Assembly (NCBI RefSeq): GCF_040581485.1
Contig: NC_090129.1
Span: 29,292,764 to 29,356,763 of the forward strand
Length of the DNA stretch: 64,000 nucleotides
Origin: Linepithema humile
Lineage: Eukaryota > Arthropoda > Insecta > Hymenoptera > Formicidae
Direction of reading: 5' to 3'
Both the position numbers and the translations under genes were made by a program. The notes beneath the pieces were generated by a model. That model saw only the letters and a program-made list of their open reading frames with translations, made no database searches and had not been told where the DNA came from. Of this stretch, positions 47,478-61,318 are shown piece after piece. Positions within the stretch are counted from its first letter, which is position 1. Every line of letters starts with the position of its first letter.

Positions 47478-48566
47478 TCAAGTGTTCTTCTTCTCCCTGC
47501 AGCACTTCTCGATCCTTAATTCGCGTTTTTCGCTATTATCGTCGCGCCTGGCGGCCAGCTTATCAGTTTCGCAGGCGGCGTTTCGTCCCGCCGGGCACTT
47601 CGTCCTCGTCAACCTCGGGAATACGCTGAACTTCTTGCGTTTCTTCGTTCTCGTTTCTTTGCGCAGCGCCACGCTCGCGTCGGGGCACAGTGTGCTGGTC
47701 TCGCGCGTCCTCACCTTGACGGACGACTGTACGGTGCGCACCAGCAGCAACGGGCTGCAGCTCTTATCGAGCATCGGGAACGTCTCCGTGTGCAATTTAT
47801 GAGCTGAAACTTGGACACACTTGTCCGACTGTTCCGGCTTGGAGGTCGCTGCCGCGATCGCCAGCGTGTTCTCGGCGCACAAGTAACAGCAGTTCTTCGT
47901 GAAATCCGTCGGCGGCGGTTTCCTGGGAATATGATCTTCGACGACGATGTCCTCATCGCGCGTTGAGACTTGCGCGTCCGTAAGATGCAATATTTCCTCC
48001 TCTTGCTTACGCCTTTCACTCCTTTCTTTCTTCTCTCTCCTTTCCCTTCTTTCCCTCTCTTTTCTTTCCCTCTCCTCTTCCTCTCTCGCCTTTCTCTTCT
48101 TTCTGTCTTTCCTCTCCTTCCTAACATCCACGGAGATGTCCTCCTTATCGGCAACTTCTACCGTTTCGTCTTGTTTACGACTTCTCTTGGATTTCTCCGA
48201 ACCACTTCGGGGGCTTATCGATTCTCGATGCGACGCGGTTGATACACCGGCGACCGCCGCCTCGTCGCGGTTCCCGCACTCCCTACTTCGTTTCTTTATT
48301 ATATGTTCGAGAAACCGTCTCGTCGGCTTACCCAGAACGCGTTTGGAATATTTTTTCTTTCTACGGCACAATGAGACGCACCATAGACGCAATATAGCGC
48401 AGGATTTTGATTGATATCTATGTGGCGAATGGTCGCGCGTGTCAACCCCTTTATGATTTTGCTCCGTTTTTTCGGGATTTTTCGGAACGCTTCCCTCATC
48501 CTTTGTCGTATAGTTGACACGCCACTCACGGTTTGCATTGTGCCAATCTAACGGTGCGAATTCATT
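47478..48566 (-). CDS. Exon(s) of an unknown, highly charged protein
   Basis: The minus strand is open for 363 codons from a good acceptor (GTTAG before 48566) to a stop at 47480-47478. The first in-frame Met is at 48392, so either translation starts there (304 residues) or this is a 3'-terminal exon read from 48566. The product has a Glu/Arg/Lys-only stretch (coding about 48000-48140, EEEERERKERERRERRE), typical of a single charged helix. A small Cys-containing segment (NCCYLCAEN) and a basic C-terminus follow. I do not recognise the family. The charged stretch lowers confidence because purine-rich DNA is open by composition, but the frame stays open well beyond it. Confidence 0.45.
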   Translation of the reverse strand, partial: NEFAPLDWHNANREWRVNYTTKDEGSVPKNPEKTEQNHKGVDTRDHSPHRYQSKSCAILRLWCVSLCRRKKKYSKRVLGKPTRRFLEHIIKKRSRECGNRDEAAVAGVSTASHRESISPRSGSEKSKRSRKQDETVEVADKEDISVDVRKERKDRKKRKAREEEERERKERERRERREKKERSERRKQEEEILHLTDAQVSTRDEDIVVEDHIPRKPPPTDFTKNCCYLCAENTLAIAAATSKPEQSDKCVQVSAHKLHTETFPMLDKSCSPLLLVRTVQSSVKVRTRETSTLCPDASVALRKETRTKKRKKFSVFPRLTRTKCPAGRNAACETDKLAARRDDNSEKRELRIEKCCREKKNT

Positions 48567-48919
48567 CTAACAATTAATCTTGATAACGGTTGCAAAATGA
48601 TAATCCTTATAATACAAAATATTGATTTTAACGCGGAAAAATATTTTAATATAAGCGGAAATGACGCGAGAATTCTCTATGAGTTAATTGAATCATTTAA
48701 TTAAATTTACCCGCATCCGTTTATTATTTTCATTCAGACGGGCGTATTATTATATCGCTTTGCAATATATGAAACTTGGATATCTATTTCGGCTTTTAGC
48801 AGTAAAAAGAGAAACGGTATCTGCAGTACGGAGAATTGAAAACGGAAAGGAAGTAAAAGCGCCAAGGAAATGGAGTTATTTTTCAGGTTGATTCAAAGAG
48901 TTGAATATACATTGCTTAC

Positions 48920-49109
48920 TACCAGATCCATATGTTGAGGAACGCGCAGCATTTTGCGATAAATGCGTTTCATATTCCGTTTGTGCATTTTTCCAGCCAG
49001 ATATTTGTTCCTTAGGACGTCGTGATAGATGGTCGGTGTATTGAGCGATGTGTACGGATCGATTCGCTGTTACAGATTCATCCGAATTCACTGCCGGACG
49101 CATTTTCAT
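48920..49109 (-). CDS. Possible 5' exon of the same minus-strand gene
   Basis: An ATG at 49109 opens a frame (MKMRPAVNSDESV) that reaches a GTAAGC donor at 48919, with a second possible donor three bases earlier. Both leave phase 1, whereas the next exon at 48566 needs phase 0, so a small exon must be missing or the two are not joined. There is no signal peptide or recognised domain. Confidence 0.3.
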
Positions 49110-50143
49110 CCAATCTGATTTTTTAAAATTCCATTTTATTCGTTAATGATTAATAACCTTAATTATTCTTAATTAAATATGTAATTCCGATAATATAGAT
49201 TACTGCTACGTATTCGTAACAAATAAATTATTTCTTTATATTCTCTGAGAGACAAAGGTAATATAAATAATGATCCAATATGTTAATCTTTTAAAAAACC
49301 TAGTAAATAGTCGCAGTTAGAAAGGATTATTATCATAGGTTAACATATCGCATTTTTAGGTAAAAAATGGATGAATGGGATAATACTAACGAATAGCACC
49401 CTATAATTTCACTCCACATATTGGGTTTTTACTCATCGCTGATAAAAAATAGGACCGGTGCGGTTTCCACTTTGTTCTATTGAAATACCTCATCCATTAG
49501 TGAAATTTGCGTTTTAACCAAAACTGTCAGCGCCTTCATTCATTGCGAAAAACTACCGAGAGATCGAAGATGCTTTTAACGTATATTAAAGAAACATGAG
49601 CTGATTTTTTCGTCAATTAAACATTTCATCAAATTTTTATTTAATATAATATTACATTTTGCGTGGCAGTTGAAATATTTCTATTTCCTGCGTTCAAATG
49701 TTCTTTCTTTTTAGATTTTACTCTCAAATTTTAATACTAACTATCGTTTATCGTTTAATTTAGATTATAGATTATAAGTATTATTAAACACATTTTTCAT
49801 TTTATTATTCATTAACTCAACTTTTTGTATTTATGAAAAAAATGTCATATTAAAAATACGCCCAATTAATTTTTTTAATTCAAAAATTATTTGTATTTTG
49901 CAATTTGCATTCTCTTGTAAATAACTTGCAGTAATATCCTGCTTTATGTTATATTAAAAATTTTGTTGCTCCTAGATTAACTTTCCATGATCAAATTTTA
50001 CTATAAACTTAATCTTCATTAAAATTAAATTTCGTATAAATTTTGTAATAATATAAATATGCATCAAGAGACTTCGCGCGAATAAATCGAGCAACGAGAC
50101 GCTGTTGCGCACACGTGCTGCGTCAATGCCGCGTGATGTCATG
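49110..50143. other. Intergenic AT-rich stretch
   Basis: I see no gene, repeat family or conserved signal here. It separates the divergent minus-strand gene and the plus-strand promoter region that follows. Confidence 0.5.
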
Positions 50144-51263
50144 TTATACAGTACAATGGCGACTACATCGACCGGTTAGTGTTGCCATCTGACGGCGTCG
50201 TTTCTCCAGCGCCCGGAGACAGTGAAGAGTTTCGCGATTCGCATCGTGCACGCATATCGTAGGCAGGGAAGTGCAGAGCCCCGGCGGTGGCAGGACTGTG
50301 GCCAGCAGCGACGGTGGCGACTTAGTGTTCGTGCGTCCGCCCGCGAGTGTGTGTGCGTGTTTTGTTGCTGCTGCGCTAAATATCGAGTAGTCGTCGTTGT
50401 CGTCACGCTGTGCGTGAAGAAACAAGCAGGCACAGCGGGTGTCGTCAGCTGTTTGTTGGCGAGCGCGGACTATCATCGATAAGAAACGGTGCGCCTGAGG
50501 CGGAGGGGAAAGCGAGGCGTGCATAGTGGACAGGCGAAAACAGAGGGAAGGAGTGAGCTAGGCATCGCGATCCGCGGGAAGCTAACTCCGAAACGACGAG
50601 GGGCGGACTGGATCGTGGTGTGTGTGCTAGTCGATGGTCGTGCAGCGTCCGCGTGCGAGCGCGATCTCGACGGGAACATGATGGCGTAAACCTCGCCGTG
50701 CTCCGGAAGCGACGGACCGAGCGAGATAGAAGAGCGAGAAAACGCGAGAAGAGGAGGAAGAGACCGACGGAGAAGGAAAGGGAGAGAGACGCGCGCCGTT
50801 CATATTCGTCTGTGTCGCGGTGGTGGCCGTTGCGGAGCGCAGCCGATCGTCCGCGTCCTCCGTTGTAGCTCGCGTCGTCGTCGTCGTCGCCGTCGTCGTC
50901 GCTCATTACCGTTGCTCGCGAGCGAGCGAAACGCAACGCGCCGAGCGACTCGTCGTCCGGAGGTGATCGAGACGTCGTTGCGCGTGCGGTAGTGTGTGCT
51001 GTTTGCAGTGCTGTTGGAAAGTCAAGGAGGGAAACAAGTGGAGAAGGTAGTGCGGTTCTATAAACGCGATTCGTCCTCGTCATCGTCGTCCGTCGCGATC
51101 AACCCTGTTGCTGGCGACCGCGCCACGCCGCGTCCTGTCGCGTCCTGTCGCGCCGTTTTGTTTGTTTGTGTTTGTTCGCGGATACTCGCGAGGTGGTGCC
51201 GACCCGGACGCCAGGTAGCCAGCGACAGCGTGTCCCGACTGCAGCGGGGGATATAGTATTACG
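50144..51263 (+). promoter_or_regulatory. CpG-rich promoter and long 5'UTR
   Basis: GC content rises sharply at about 50090 and stays high up to the coding start at 51264. The block contains TCG/CGT trinucleotide runs (about 50872-50905, 51068-51090) and purine-rich tracts. It is open in several frames on both strands simultaneously, and none has a recognisable product, which fits noncoding leader sequence. Several upstream ATGs precede the coding start, for example near 50680, so translation of the downstream frame may be regulated. The transcription start cannot be fixed from sequence. Confidence 0.55.
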
Positions 51264-51333
51264 ATGATCAGTGACACGTGCGGATATGTTCTCTTCCTGC
51301 TACTGCTGTTGCTGGTTCCCTACATCGAGAGTG
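51264..51333 (+). CDS. Signal-peptide exon of a secreted or membrane protein
   Basis: ATG at 51264 opens 23 codons plus one base, MISDTCGYVLFLLLLLLVPY followed by IESG, a textbook signal peptide with a Leu core. It ends at a perfect GTGAGT donor (51334) in phase 1. The long GC-rich leader, a coding first exon that stops just after the signal peptide, and a first intron of at least 12.6 kb are common for neural adhesion molecules and receptors in insects. Nothing in 23 residues identifies the family, and the next exon lies beyond the window. Confidence 0.7.
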
Positions 51334-54300
51334 GTGAGTTGTCAACCGCGACGATCAGTCGCTTTATTATTATTTTAGTATATCCGGTATATTTCGGTTG
51401 CGTTACGCACCCGTAATCAAGTTTTACGTCCGACGCGACTCTCGCGTGTATACATACAGTGCGTAAATTGCGTGAATACGGCGTGTCTGCATGAGTGCGT
51501 GGTGTAACGTTCTATGTGTGGGTCTCTCTCCCGTGAATCATCATCCTTTCACGAAGAGCGCGCGCTTGTCGTGTGTCTCTCCGTGTTCTTTGAAGCGGTC
51601 GAGCGAATGCGAGATAGTGACCGCGAATACGCCAAGAGAAACCGTATTGTCCTCGAATATCGTGGTTCAAATTTAATTAGAGCATTTACGATAAATAAAT
51701 GAGTAAAATATTACTGCTTTTATCACGAATAATGTCGTTATCAACTCCGATTTATATCTGAATAATTAATGTGTTATTGTTTGCATTTTTTTATCTGACG
51801 TTTGTTTATGCAAGTCTTTTCTGCTCGTTATGCAGTAAAATATTGTATATGAAATTCAAATTGAATTTGTATAACAAAAATTTGTAAAAACATGAAAAGA
51901 CATTGTCTAGAATTACGTATATAAATTTACAGGTTAATTAAAAAAATGATCATATTTAATTACTGTAAAGTATTTGTTCTGTTATTCTACATATTTATTA
52001 TAATAGAATTTATTGATTGTGTAATTTGTTTGCTATATAAAAAATGAACATTTATGAGATAATGTTCAAGCTATCATATTTTAAGATTTTTCTGTGCTAT
52101 AATTTTTAACATGTTTTAGATAAATATACGATAACCATTTAATTTATAATATTCTCGGAAAATTTTTTAAGATCAATAGAAATTATTTCCAAGTATATCC
52201 AATGCCAAAACGCTAAATCGCACAAATCCACAAGTTCCAAAATATGTGTTATAAAAAATCTAATTATATATAAATATTGGATTTGAAACTATTTTTGTTA
52301 TTATATTAAATTTGTAATGATATTAAGTAAATTTGCCATTATCTTTGTGGAATCACTATATGTAAATATGGTTCTTATCTTGTTTAAATTCTCCAAGATA
52401 ATAACGTCGGCAAAGATAATAAATCTTTTCCGACATTTCGCACGTGTCATTTATTGATCGCAAGTGTTCTCTTAGATTCTCGATACGATTGTTTATTTTA
52501 TCACTTTTTATTCCAGCTGTAAGTTATCGATCTTTTCTTTGAATGTTTCGTATACTGTGTTAGGAGGAAATACGATGCATTGCATCATCATTTCCCCGAA
52601 ATTCCGAGTTGCATAGGAAATACCGTCGAATGTGATCCTAAAGCGAGTCACATACGAAAAACATGAATCACTCTCGTAACCAAATAATTCTCCGCCAACA
52701 TTTCTCACAAGCCCTTACGATCTAATAGGTTCATGTGCATTACTATGCGTCATCTAATTGTTAGATTTTAATGTTCACGACTGCTGTTGCAATTTTCAAT
52801 GTTCGTTGTTATCAACTCTCATTGTTTCACCTTGAATTAATGTAGATGTTTGTGTCACTGCGTTGAATAATATTATACTTTAATTAAACGTGATAAACTG
52901 TGCTTTATTTTTCAAGCACGTCTGAATGATTTTAGATGCGAGAAACTTAATTTAAAACCACAGAAGAAACGTAACAACAATTTATCTTTTGTTTTGAGTG
53001 AAAGCATGCAAGTATCTGTTTTTTTTATTTTCAAATTTTTCTTGTATTGAAAAACAAGCCATGCGATAGAGAGTGTGCGATTCTATGTCAAGTTAGATTT
53101 CATATCGTATTTGTTTCGGCCGATTCTATGTCAAGCTGAATTCGACTGGAATTTTGCAATAAATGGACACGGGCCAGTTTGCGCGAAATTGCAAAAATAA
53201 TTCGAACTGCAAAGGGTTAATGCGCAAACGTGCGCGGAATTGTACGATCGTTGCGAGACGATTGCGCGAAAGTTTTTCTCTCTCTCTCTCTCTCTCACTC
53301 TCTCTTTCGCATATCGCGATGTGAATGGCCCTCGACGGAAGTTGCAATCAGCGATCACCGTCGCACTGGACGATAGTTATACGTCGGTGCTCTCGCGCGC
53401 GCGCGTCACCATACTATTTACGGTTACAGGGAAGCGTAAAGAAAGCTTCTGCTCGCACGAGGTTCCTGCGCAAGCCGACGAACATGCCGGACGTTCATAG
53501 ATGTAATTTATTGAGGGGGCCCTTATCCCGTTAACGCGGGTTAACGATATGCGGACGGGATTAGATTTATCGACCGTCATAAAATCGTCGATTAATACGC
53601 GATTTCGATTAGCGGTCCGTAAATCTCGTTGCACGGGGAGATATATCGTCGTCGCTTTACGCGTTACATAGTTTCTTCGCGTTTCTAACCGGACGATCAT
53701 CCGGAAGTGTTCGCACGTATAAGAATCTCGCATGTACGAAGAGCTCTCGTATTTCAAAGGATCTCGCATGTGCTGGGACTTCTTAAGCGTACCGAGGTTC
53801 TCTCGTGTTTGCGAGAGGACTTCGCGTGCGCGGAGGATTCAGCGTTTCTAAAGACCTCGCATGTGCAGCGGGCAGCCTTCGTGTGTGTAAGCAGCTTTTA
53901 TACACAAACGGCTTCGCGACGATAAGAGCGCGCTCGCGAATATGCTTTCCGCTTGTTCGTAGCATGGCTCCAAGGATCCAAATACACGGTATACAGCGTA
54001 ATATATCGCAGTATGACGCGCGATATTTCTTCCGGAGACAGAAGCGAGACACCTCGGTCGTCGACTTCTTTCTTATCGAATTTAATTATCACCGATTTCC
54101 CGCTGCTTTTCGCGTGAGACGCAAGTTTACCGTTTCACAGAGGACTGTCGGGCTCTCCGGTTAATGAAAACCTTGCGGAAAAGAAAAGAAAAAGGCATAT
54201 AGTGCGATAAATCCTCGAAATGCTCACTTTGAGAGACAAACAGAGAGAGAGGGAGGGGGGGGGGAGAGAAGCTCGGAAAATCGTTCGAACAAAAAGCCGC

Positions 54301-57300
54301 TTTGGGACATTGCATTGTGCTCGGAATATGAAGATAGAGTTAGGACGGATGGCCGGGTCATTTCATTGTCCCGTGAGCCGCGTATCTCAAGGACAAAAGG
54401 TCGGTTTTCTTTTTACGGACTTTTCAATTCCTCGGTGAACCACCCTTCCCGCGCCGTCGGGTTTCTCTCCCAACAAACTTACTTTCGCGAGATATCTTTA
54501 AACGGGGCACGTTGCTGCCATCTTCATCCCGGAACGTTATACCACGCGAGACGTGCGCTCCGTCCGCTGGAATAACGTAGCTCAGAACTCGCGACGTTAC
54601 CTTTTTCACGTGATGAGAATTATATCTCACGTAATTGCGGCGGGGACGATTCGTTCGCAGACGCCGGAGAACTTAGTCCGACGAACTTGGGTCGCGAAAT
54701 TAATTCGTGTCGCTGGCAATCCCGACGCTTGCCGTCGCCGTCGCCGCCGTTCTCCTCGAAGATCGAGCTTAGTTTAGTCCCAGTTTCTGATTTCTAGCGT
54801 AATCAAGCCGATATTGCGTCCATGGTCGCCGTAACCACACAACGTCGTATTTGGGACTCCCATTATTCCGCGCCGCGTCCCGAATGAGTCTGGAGTTTCG
54901 CTCAGACAGCGTTTTGCGTTCAAGGTCTATCGTGTTTTAGTTGGTGTTTTACATTTCACCGTGTGAAACCGAATGCATAGATTCGCGCGTATTTCGCAAA
55001 GTTCTGCCTCACGGTTTCGGAACAAAAAGTGCTCTCTTTTTCCTTCAGTAGTTGTATTTAAAGTTCTACGTCATCAAGAAGGTTATATACAAGGTGCATA
55101 CTTTAACAGTTACCTCATAAGCCATTTGCGACACAAAGTAGCAGAATGAAGTAAGAGGTAGCGAGCATTTGTTCTTGAAGTAAGAATGTAATTAGTTGCG
55201 TCACGTGTGTTGACGTACTGGATGCTGATACTGAATTCCACGACACTTTTCTGTTATTATCAGTGACAGTCTCTTATTATTTCTTGGTTATATTTTACAT
55301 TACTGTCTGCATTATTTATGATAATATAAACTACGAATTGGGAATATTCAAAGTTGATAATTACTAATTGCACTTTCATGATAGTTTACTCTAGTGTAAT
55401 TCTACAGATAAACAGACACTGTCATCGCATAATCATTGATACGATGTTCAAACATTTCAGGCTCTTATTGCGCTTAATCATTAATACAATCATTTGTACC
55501 ACATTTTAATCCGTTACGTTGCTCAAGTTCAAACATACGACTCGCAGTTGCTGATTAATTAAAGGGATGAAACTTTTGCTCGCGGCACGTCTCTCACGCG
55601 AGAGAAAGCTTTTATTGAAGCTGTGCTTGCTTAGCGCTAGAAGGTACTCGCCTTGCACGATGTTTAGCGAGATGAACTTTCGTGGAAATTCCGGGAGCGG
55701 ACCGCGGGTGAGCGGGGGATCCTCAGGGAATTCGAAATTCCCGGGGATCAAGGGGGATCTTACCCCCGGGGTTATTCCGTATTCAGGGATATAGGTAGTC
55801 GCCGCAAAACTTCCCACTCGACATTCCTGGCACAACCGCGCTATTCGACTCCGCTCGTAGGAGCAGAAGGGTTCACTCCGTGGCCCTTACACGCGAGAAA
55901 CGTTCACCGTCGCACTGACCTTTTCCTGATTTCTAGCTTGCACATCGCGCTCGCGCAAATCTCGTCCTTCTCAATCTTCCGTAAAAGCGGATCGACAGTC
56001 GCGGATTTGGGCGATAAAATGTTTTATTTTTTTGTCGGCTTAAAATATGAAAAGATATTAAAGTGATAATAAAATCCGGATATAAATTGTCCATTGTCTC
56101 TATAATCCTGATTTCGATTTATCACGTAAAATACAGTTGAGTTTTTGTTAAATTTTACAACGTAGTAACTTGGTGAGAAATGTCTTTTTCTTAGAAATGG
56201 ACAGTTTCAATTTAATAAGTGCGCTATTTTGCCAACAGCCTAACGAAGAAACTTTATAATGACGGAAATAATTTTAAAAAGTATTCTAATATGGAAGAAA
56301 AATAGAGAAGTTACTTCGGTGGCTCAAGCAGAGTCCACGAGATAATTTAAGAGTTATGTTTGACTTTCCTCTAACATCTTCCACTGGGAAATTGCACGTT
56401 GGTCCAGAAAGAGACTAAAATGGAATGGAAGTTGCTACGCGAATATTTTTAAAATAAATTTAAAATTGAAAACGTTATCTTTTAATTTATTTACGATTAT
56501 TGAACAGTTAAAATAATTTAAAATCGTTTTAGCAATGTATTAGAGTCAAGAGAAAGGTTAAATTTTTCGAATATAATTTTAAAATAAAGTTTTAAAACAA
56601 AAGTAGTATTTTTAATCATGCTAATTTAAGATATATAATATTTCTATTTTGTACTTTTTCTAGTACATCATATTTTTCCGTATTCGAAAGATATGTTCGT
56701 TTTTTAATGTTTTTACTCGCGAATTGAGCAGCTTCGATCAGATTATACGCGATGACGGCGGGAGATAAGGATTGAATTGTAGGAAATATCAGAGTCTAGG
56801 TTGACGAGGTTTCGCTGTCGCGGTGATAGACGATCGAGAACCATCGAGCAGTCGCAGATCGCGTCGGAGAGGATGGATCGGAGAGCTTTTGGAAACGTGC
56901 CAGCTACCTACTTTGACTCGGTTCAACCGAGGCGACACGCGAAACTCGGACTCCGTTTAATCAACAGCTGATTTACGCTCCGTTAGAGTGGGCGTGTAAA
57001 CTTCTCAGTAAACACACGCGGCCTAACTACGTAACCTGCCTGTATCAAGTTCCAAAGCTTGCTCGATGATGACAAGTAGATTTTAATTTGTTAATTGTTT
57101 CAACTCTCTCCAGTGGAGGAGAGTAATGAAATGGGTCAGTTGTTCATTCAGTAAAAATATATATTTTAATTAAAATATGTTAAAGAGTGAATCGAATTAA
57201 TTATCTATGCGCATTCTTCATGCACATGCAATTTCTCTTTTTATGTATGTAGTTGCTGAATAATTAATTGTTGAAATTAATTAAACTATACACGCATTTT

Positions 57301-60300
57301 TTGAGTCAATTACATTAAATGAATTATATTATTGTTTAAAATAGTACGCTTGAAGAACTTCAAGGAATTTTTCTCCCTCCCCAAATTGAACTTATACATT
57401 ATCGCTTCTTGTAAAAAGTTTATTTCTACATTCGTAGAATGTAGCCTATCGGCGCTTCGTGCACGTGGATAATAAACTTGAATCGATTCGCGAAATTTCA
57501 TTGATCAAGGCACATTTACGATCGCGTTTACGTAATACCTCCCGTACATTAATCACCTTGCAACTTTGCCGTTCATGGTCGTGAGAAATATGCTGGATCA
57601 CTCGGTACACGCAAGTCTTATGATACTTTTCCTCACGCACACCTGTGCGTCCGCGCGACTATTCTCGTTGGATGCCGATGTAACCGCGGATAGTTGTGCT
57701 ACGTTGCATCCGTTACGCACGATATAGAAGATAAGAATTTAGACGAGACACACGAGTAAATAAAAATCCTCATGCCGTCTTCATCGTCATGTTCCTTCAC
57801 ACCGAAGCTAATAAGGTTATGTAAATATATAGGGTGTCTAGAAATTCGTTTTTGTTGATTTTGCAGACTAACGATGTTAAATAATTTCAGAATATTATTT
57901 CTGGATTATTGCTTGTTTGGAAACAAAAATGATAAAAAAAAAAGCAATTGGAGCTACACGAGACAAAGTAGATAATAATATTTATAACAAAAAAGCGTAA
58001 TTAATTTAGAAAGTTTGCAATCTTTGATTGCAAAATTATAATTGCTAAATTGTTTTTCTAACCAAAGGTTAGAAAAAATTATTAATGTTTCGGTATTGTA
58101 ATAGCCATTCTCCTTTTCACTTGGATCTTTGATATCTATTTTTGAAAGGCCCACCCAGTAAGCAACCGGCATTTTCAGTCGCGTTGATTATATCGTCGCG
58201 ATGTATCTCATTGCCCCTGCTTGGGAATACTTCCGAGTTCGTTCACTCGGTCGCGATTGAAAGGACAGTTCTTTTATCACATCGAACACTGTTGAGTGGC
58301 ACGCTGTCGTTTCGTTTCTTTGTAACTTGTCAAAAAACAACTTTCCTTTCAAGCATTTTATTTAACAGTGAGAAAATAAAAACAAAGCTTTTGATACAAC
58401 ATACGAATATAAATGAGTAACCTTACTTAAAAAATTTTGAGAATTATAGAAAAATACAGTTATTTAAATAGGATTTTATAGATTAAATAATTCTCACTGA
58501 TATTAATATGAAATATACCATTATAATATTACATTTATGTAATTATTTATTTATTTATTTTTTAAATCTTTTCAAGCTTTTCAGAAATTTGTATAAAAAT
58601 AAATTTTTATTATAAAATGCCTTATTAATTCAAAATCTTTGTGGCTAACTGTTTCCATTCCATTCTCGTCGAAATTCATTCCTTGTATTAGTATACAGAT
58701 TGAATACTAAGAATTTAATGAACAGGAAATTTCATATCAAATGCTTTCAGACAGCTGCGTTCTGACTCGTTGCATACAATACAAAATGAATAGCGATATT
58801 GTGTGCGAAAGAATACAATCTTATTGTGCTTGAGAATTAATTATGTCAGTCCATTGGCTAATAAATTCTGTCGAACACACACGTGCTGTAATTACGTCGG
58901 CTTTCCTAGAACCTTGTGCAAAGAAATATGGAGTTGTTATCTTTAATCCTTATTTTTTATGCTAGCTCAGAGAGATAGCGCATTATGGTGATTTTCATGA
59001 TTCATCTCGCAACCGCAATATTATTCCGACAATAATTTCATAGTAGGTTTAGTTTTAGATTGTCGTGAATTCAATGTCATTTTATGACGTTTGCTATTTT
59101 AAAGTCTTTGGAGAACGTGTTCTCCGCCGTATTTTTCATAACTTCATTGCTGCACGAAGCGTACATAATTGCTCGAATGCATTTGGAATTGCCAATCGAC
59201 GTGAAGCTGCTATTGCGAGACAACTTTTGTTTATCGAGAATGTAAATCTGTGCAAATAGATGTGGGCATAGCGATATCACATGTTCAATGTTGCGGATTT
59301 TCTCCGATTTTGTCAGAATTTAATTAAACTGTCATTTATTCACTGTTACTAATTCAAATAAATTTGATTTGCTGCAAATGTACTCGTTATTTACTTCGTA
59401 TGATGCAGTTTTATAAACGAAGGTTATATGTAAATTTTCGTTAGAGATATCAATATCATGGTACATATGGTATTGAATATGTCAATAATTTTAATGCTTT
59501 TACGGCAAATTTGTTTTAATATATAAACATATGTATTTTCTATCGAAAACAATTTCTTTAAAATAAACTAAATTCAAAATAAAAATAATGCAGCCAAATT
59601 TACAAAAGAAATACATCTACTATGAAATTATAAGTGGAAATTAGCTTAAGAATCATATTGTATTTGAGTGCTAAATAAGTACTACAAATACATGTTCATA
59701 AATATGCAATTGTAGTTATGTGTATTATCACAATTATGCACATATGTTAATAATACGTTGATTACGATTATATTCAGATGCAATCAGCTAAGATATTGCA
59801 TCAGGTTTACTCTCATTGCAAATTACGCGTCAATTCTATCGAGAAAAAAAAAAGATAAATACCGGAAATTCGCACATATTTATATGTACTAGTAAATAAA
59901 AATCAATCTGCGTACTTTGCTTGAAAAAAATGCGAAATTATGTTGCGAATTTGCACGTGATACGCGAACTACCAATTATTATCAGTTTATTATTTTATAT
60001 ATTTGACAATTCATTCAATATTGTCGTCACGTCTACTCAGAACGAGTGAGATGAATCATGACTGTCTTCATTTACAATTTAATTAATAATTAATAAATTA
60101 CATATATGATTTGTGCGAAATTTGGAATTTTTTATTATTAAAATAGAGAAAAAATAATTCTGTATTCTGTGATTTATTTGCAACTATGCAAATTGTAGCC
60201 GAGGATGTAATTGTCAACGCGTGCGATTCTTTTAATTAAATATTGGCCAATAAAAAGACAACGGATGATATCAGTATTCTGTATAATTAAGCACAAGTAT

Positions 60301-60567
60301 AATGAATGAATTCACTCACCGGTCGTTGTACCCTAGCTAAGTACGCCATCCAGCTATACCTGGAAAAATTAATATATTAATTAAATTAATTAATTAAATT
60401 AGTATGAACTATCATATATTTCATGTATGTTATTATTACGTATTATTTAATTACAATATTTTTATTTTGATTGAAACATAATTGTACATAGTAAATTGTG
60501 TGAATAATTTTATTTAAAAGTTTTAAATTAAATATGCAATAAATATATATGTATCTTTTTACACATT
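51334..60567 (+). other. First part of a long intron
   Basis: No exon is recognisable. GC-richer patches at about 53120-54780 and 55560-55980 contain short open frames on both strands without family features. Around 53700-53900 a degenerate tandem pattern is visible (TCTCGCATGT, CTCGCATGTG recurring every 50-60 bases). The rest is AT-rich. Some of the GC-rich patches could be enhancers. Confidence 0.4.
53276..53305. repeat. (TC)n microsatellite
   Basis: A pyrimidine dinucleotide run with one CA interruption, in the long intron. Confidence 0.9.
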
Positions 60568-60841
60568 TTAACCCTTAATCCCGACGGTTCTTTTCGGCAC
60601 CTTTAATCCCGACTCATGGGTCGCTTTGCGTCTTTGCGTTATTTGGATCAGTAAAAACGCTTTAAAAAATCTGAAAAAATTCATGGAGCTTCTTTCAACC
60701 TTCAACTTGAAGTCCCAATTATAATATTTCGATAAAAATTATTTTTTTATATAGTTTGTTATTAAGAAATGGAGGTACCTTACAACACTTTGAAATTTCG
60801 CTTGGATCGAAAACGACCCATGAGTCGGGATTAAGGGTTAA
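60568..60841. mobile_element. MITE flanked by TTAA, piggyBac-like
   Basis: TTAA at 60568-60571 is followed by CCCTTAATCCCGAC. The right side has the exact inverse, GTCGGGATTAAGGG, followed by TTAA at 60838-60841. A longer shared segment, TCCCGACTCATGGGTCG, occurs near the left end (about 60604-60620) and inverted at the right end. TTAA target duplication with CCC-starting inverted ends is the hallmark of piggyBac-type elements. It is 274 bp and noncoding, so it depends on a transposase supplied elsewhere. Confidence 0.8.
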
Positions 60842-61318
60842 TAAATTCATAATTGTGTGGGTCATCATATGTATGAAAATATTTAAATAATGAACAAATT
60901 TATCATGCTTACCAGTTAGGATATTGTAGTCTGTATTATCCGCTGCAGATTTTGCTTTAGATAAACTGCTCCGCATTAGACTGTTCCGCATCAGCTCTAC
61001 CGAAGAATCGATGAATACTGGAAACACTATTACACTCACACACACACGCACGCACTACTGAACGAAAGATAACCCGTACACTTTACTTTCGAAAAAACGT
61101 GAAAATTAAAACTGTGTCGAAAATTCATCACATTCGCGGCACGCGAACAACGTAAACGTGAAATAAAAGATACTTTCCTGCTGCAACGCGTTCGCGCATG
61201 TTTACTGTTTTTTCTACGTTCGGCGAACTAAGCGGCACAAAACATTCCGAGAAAGCGACACAAGCGACAACCGTCTTGGCGATCACGCCAAGGTCATCAC
61301 GGATGGACAGATACACAA
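60842..61318. other. Left arm of an inverted pair around the tandem duplication
   Basis: Pieces of this stretch, including GACTGTTCCGCATCAGCT (about 60980) and a CTTTCGAAAAAA segment (about 61085), recur inverted at about 62640-62800. The 61319-62600 duplication lies between them. No coding feature was recognised. Confidence 0.5.

Noticed and set aside
48299..48538. Alternative 79-codon minus-strand frame starting at 48538
   Set aside because: It overlaps, in another frame, the longer open exon 48566-47478, which has a good acceptor and continues much further; I could not find a splice that joins them.
50445..51083. Minus-strand open frame of 212 codons
   Set aside because: It lies in CpG-rich leader DNA that is open in many frames at once; the product is Arg/Ser-rich low complexity opposite a well-supported plus-strand promoter and signal-peptide exon.
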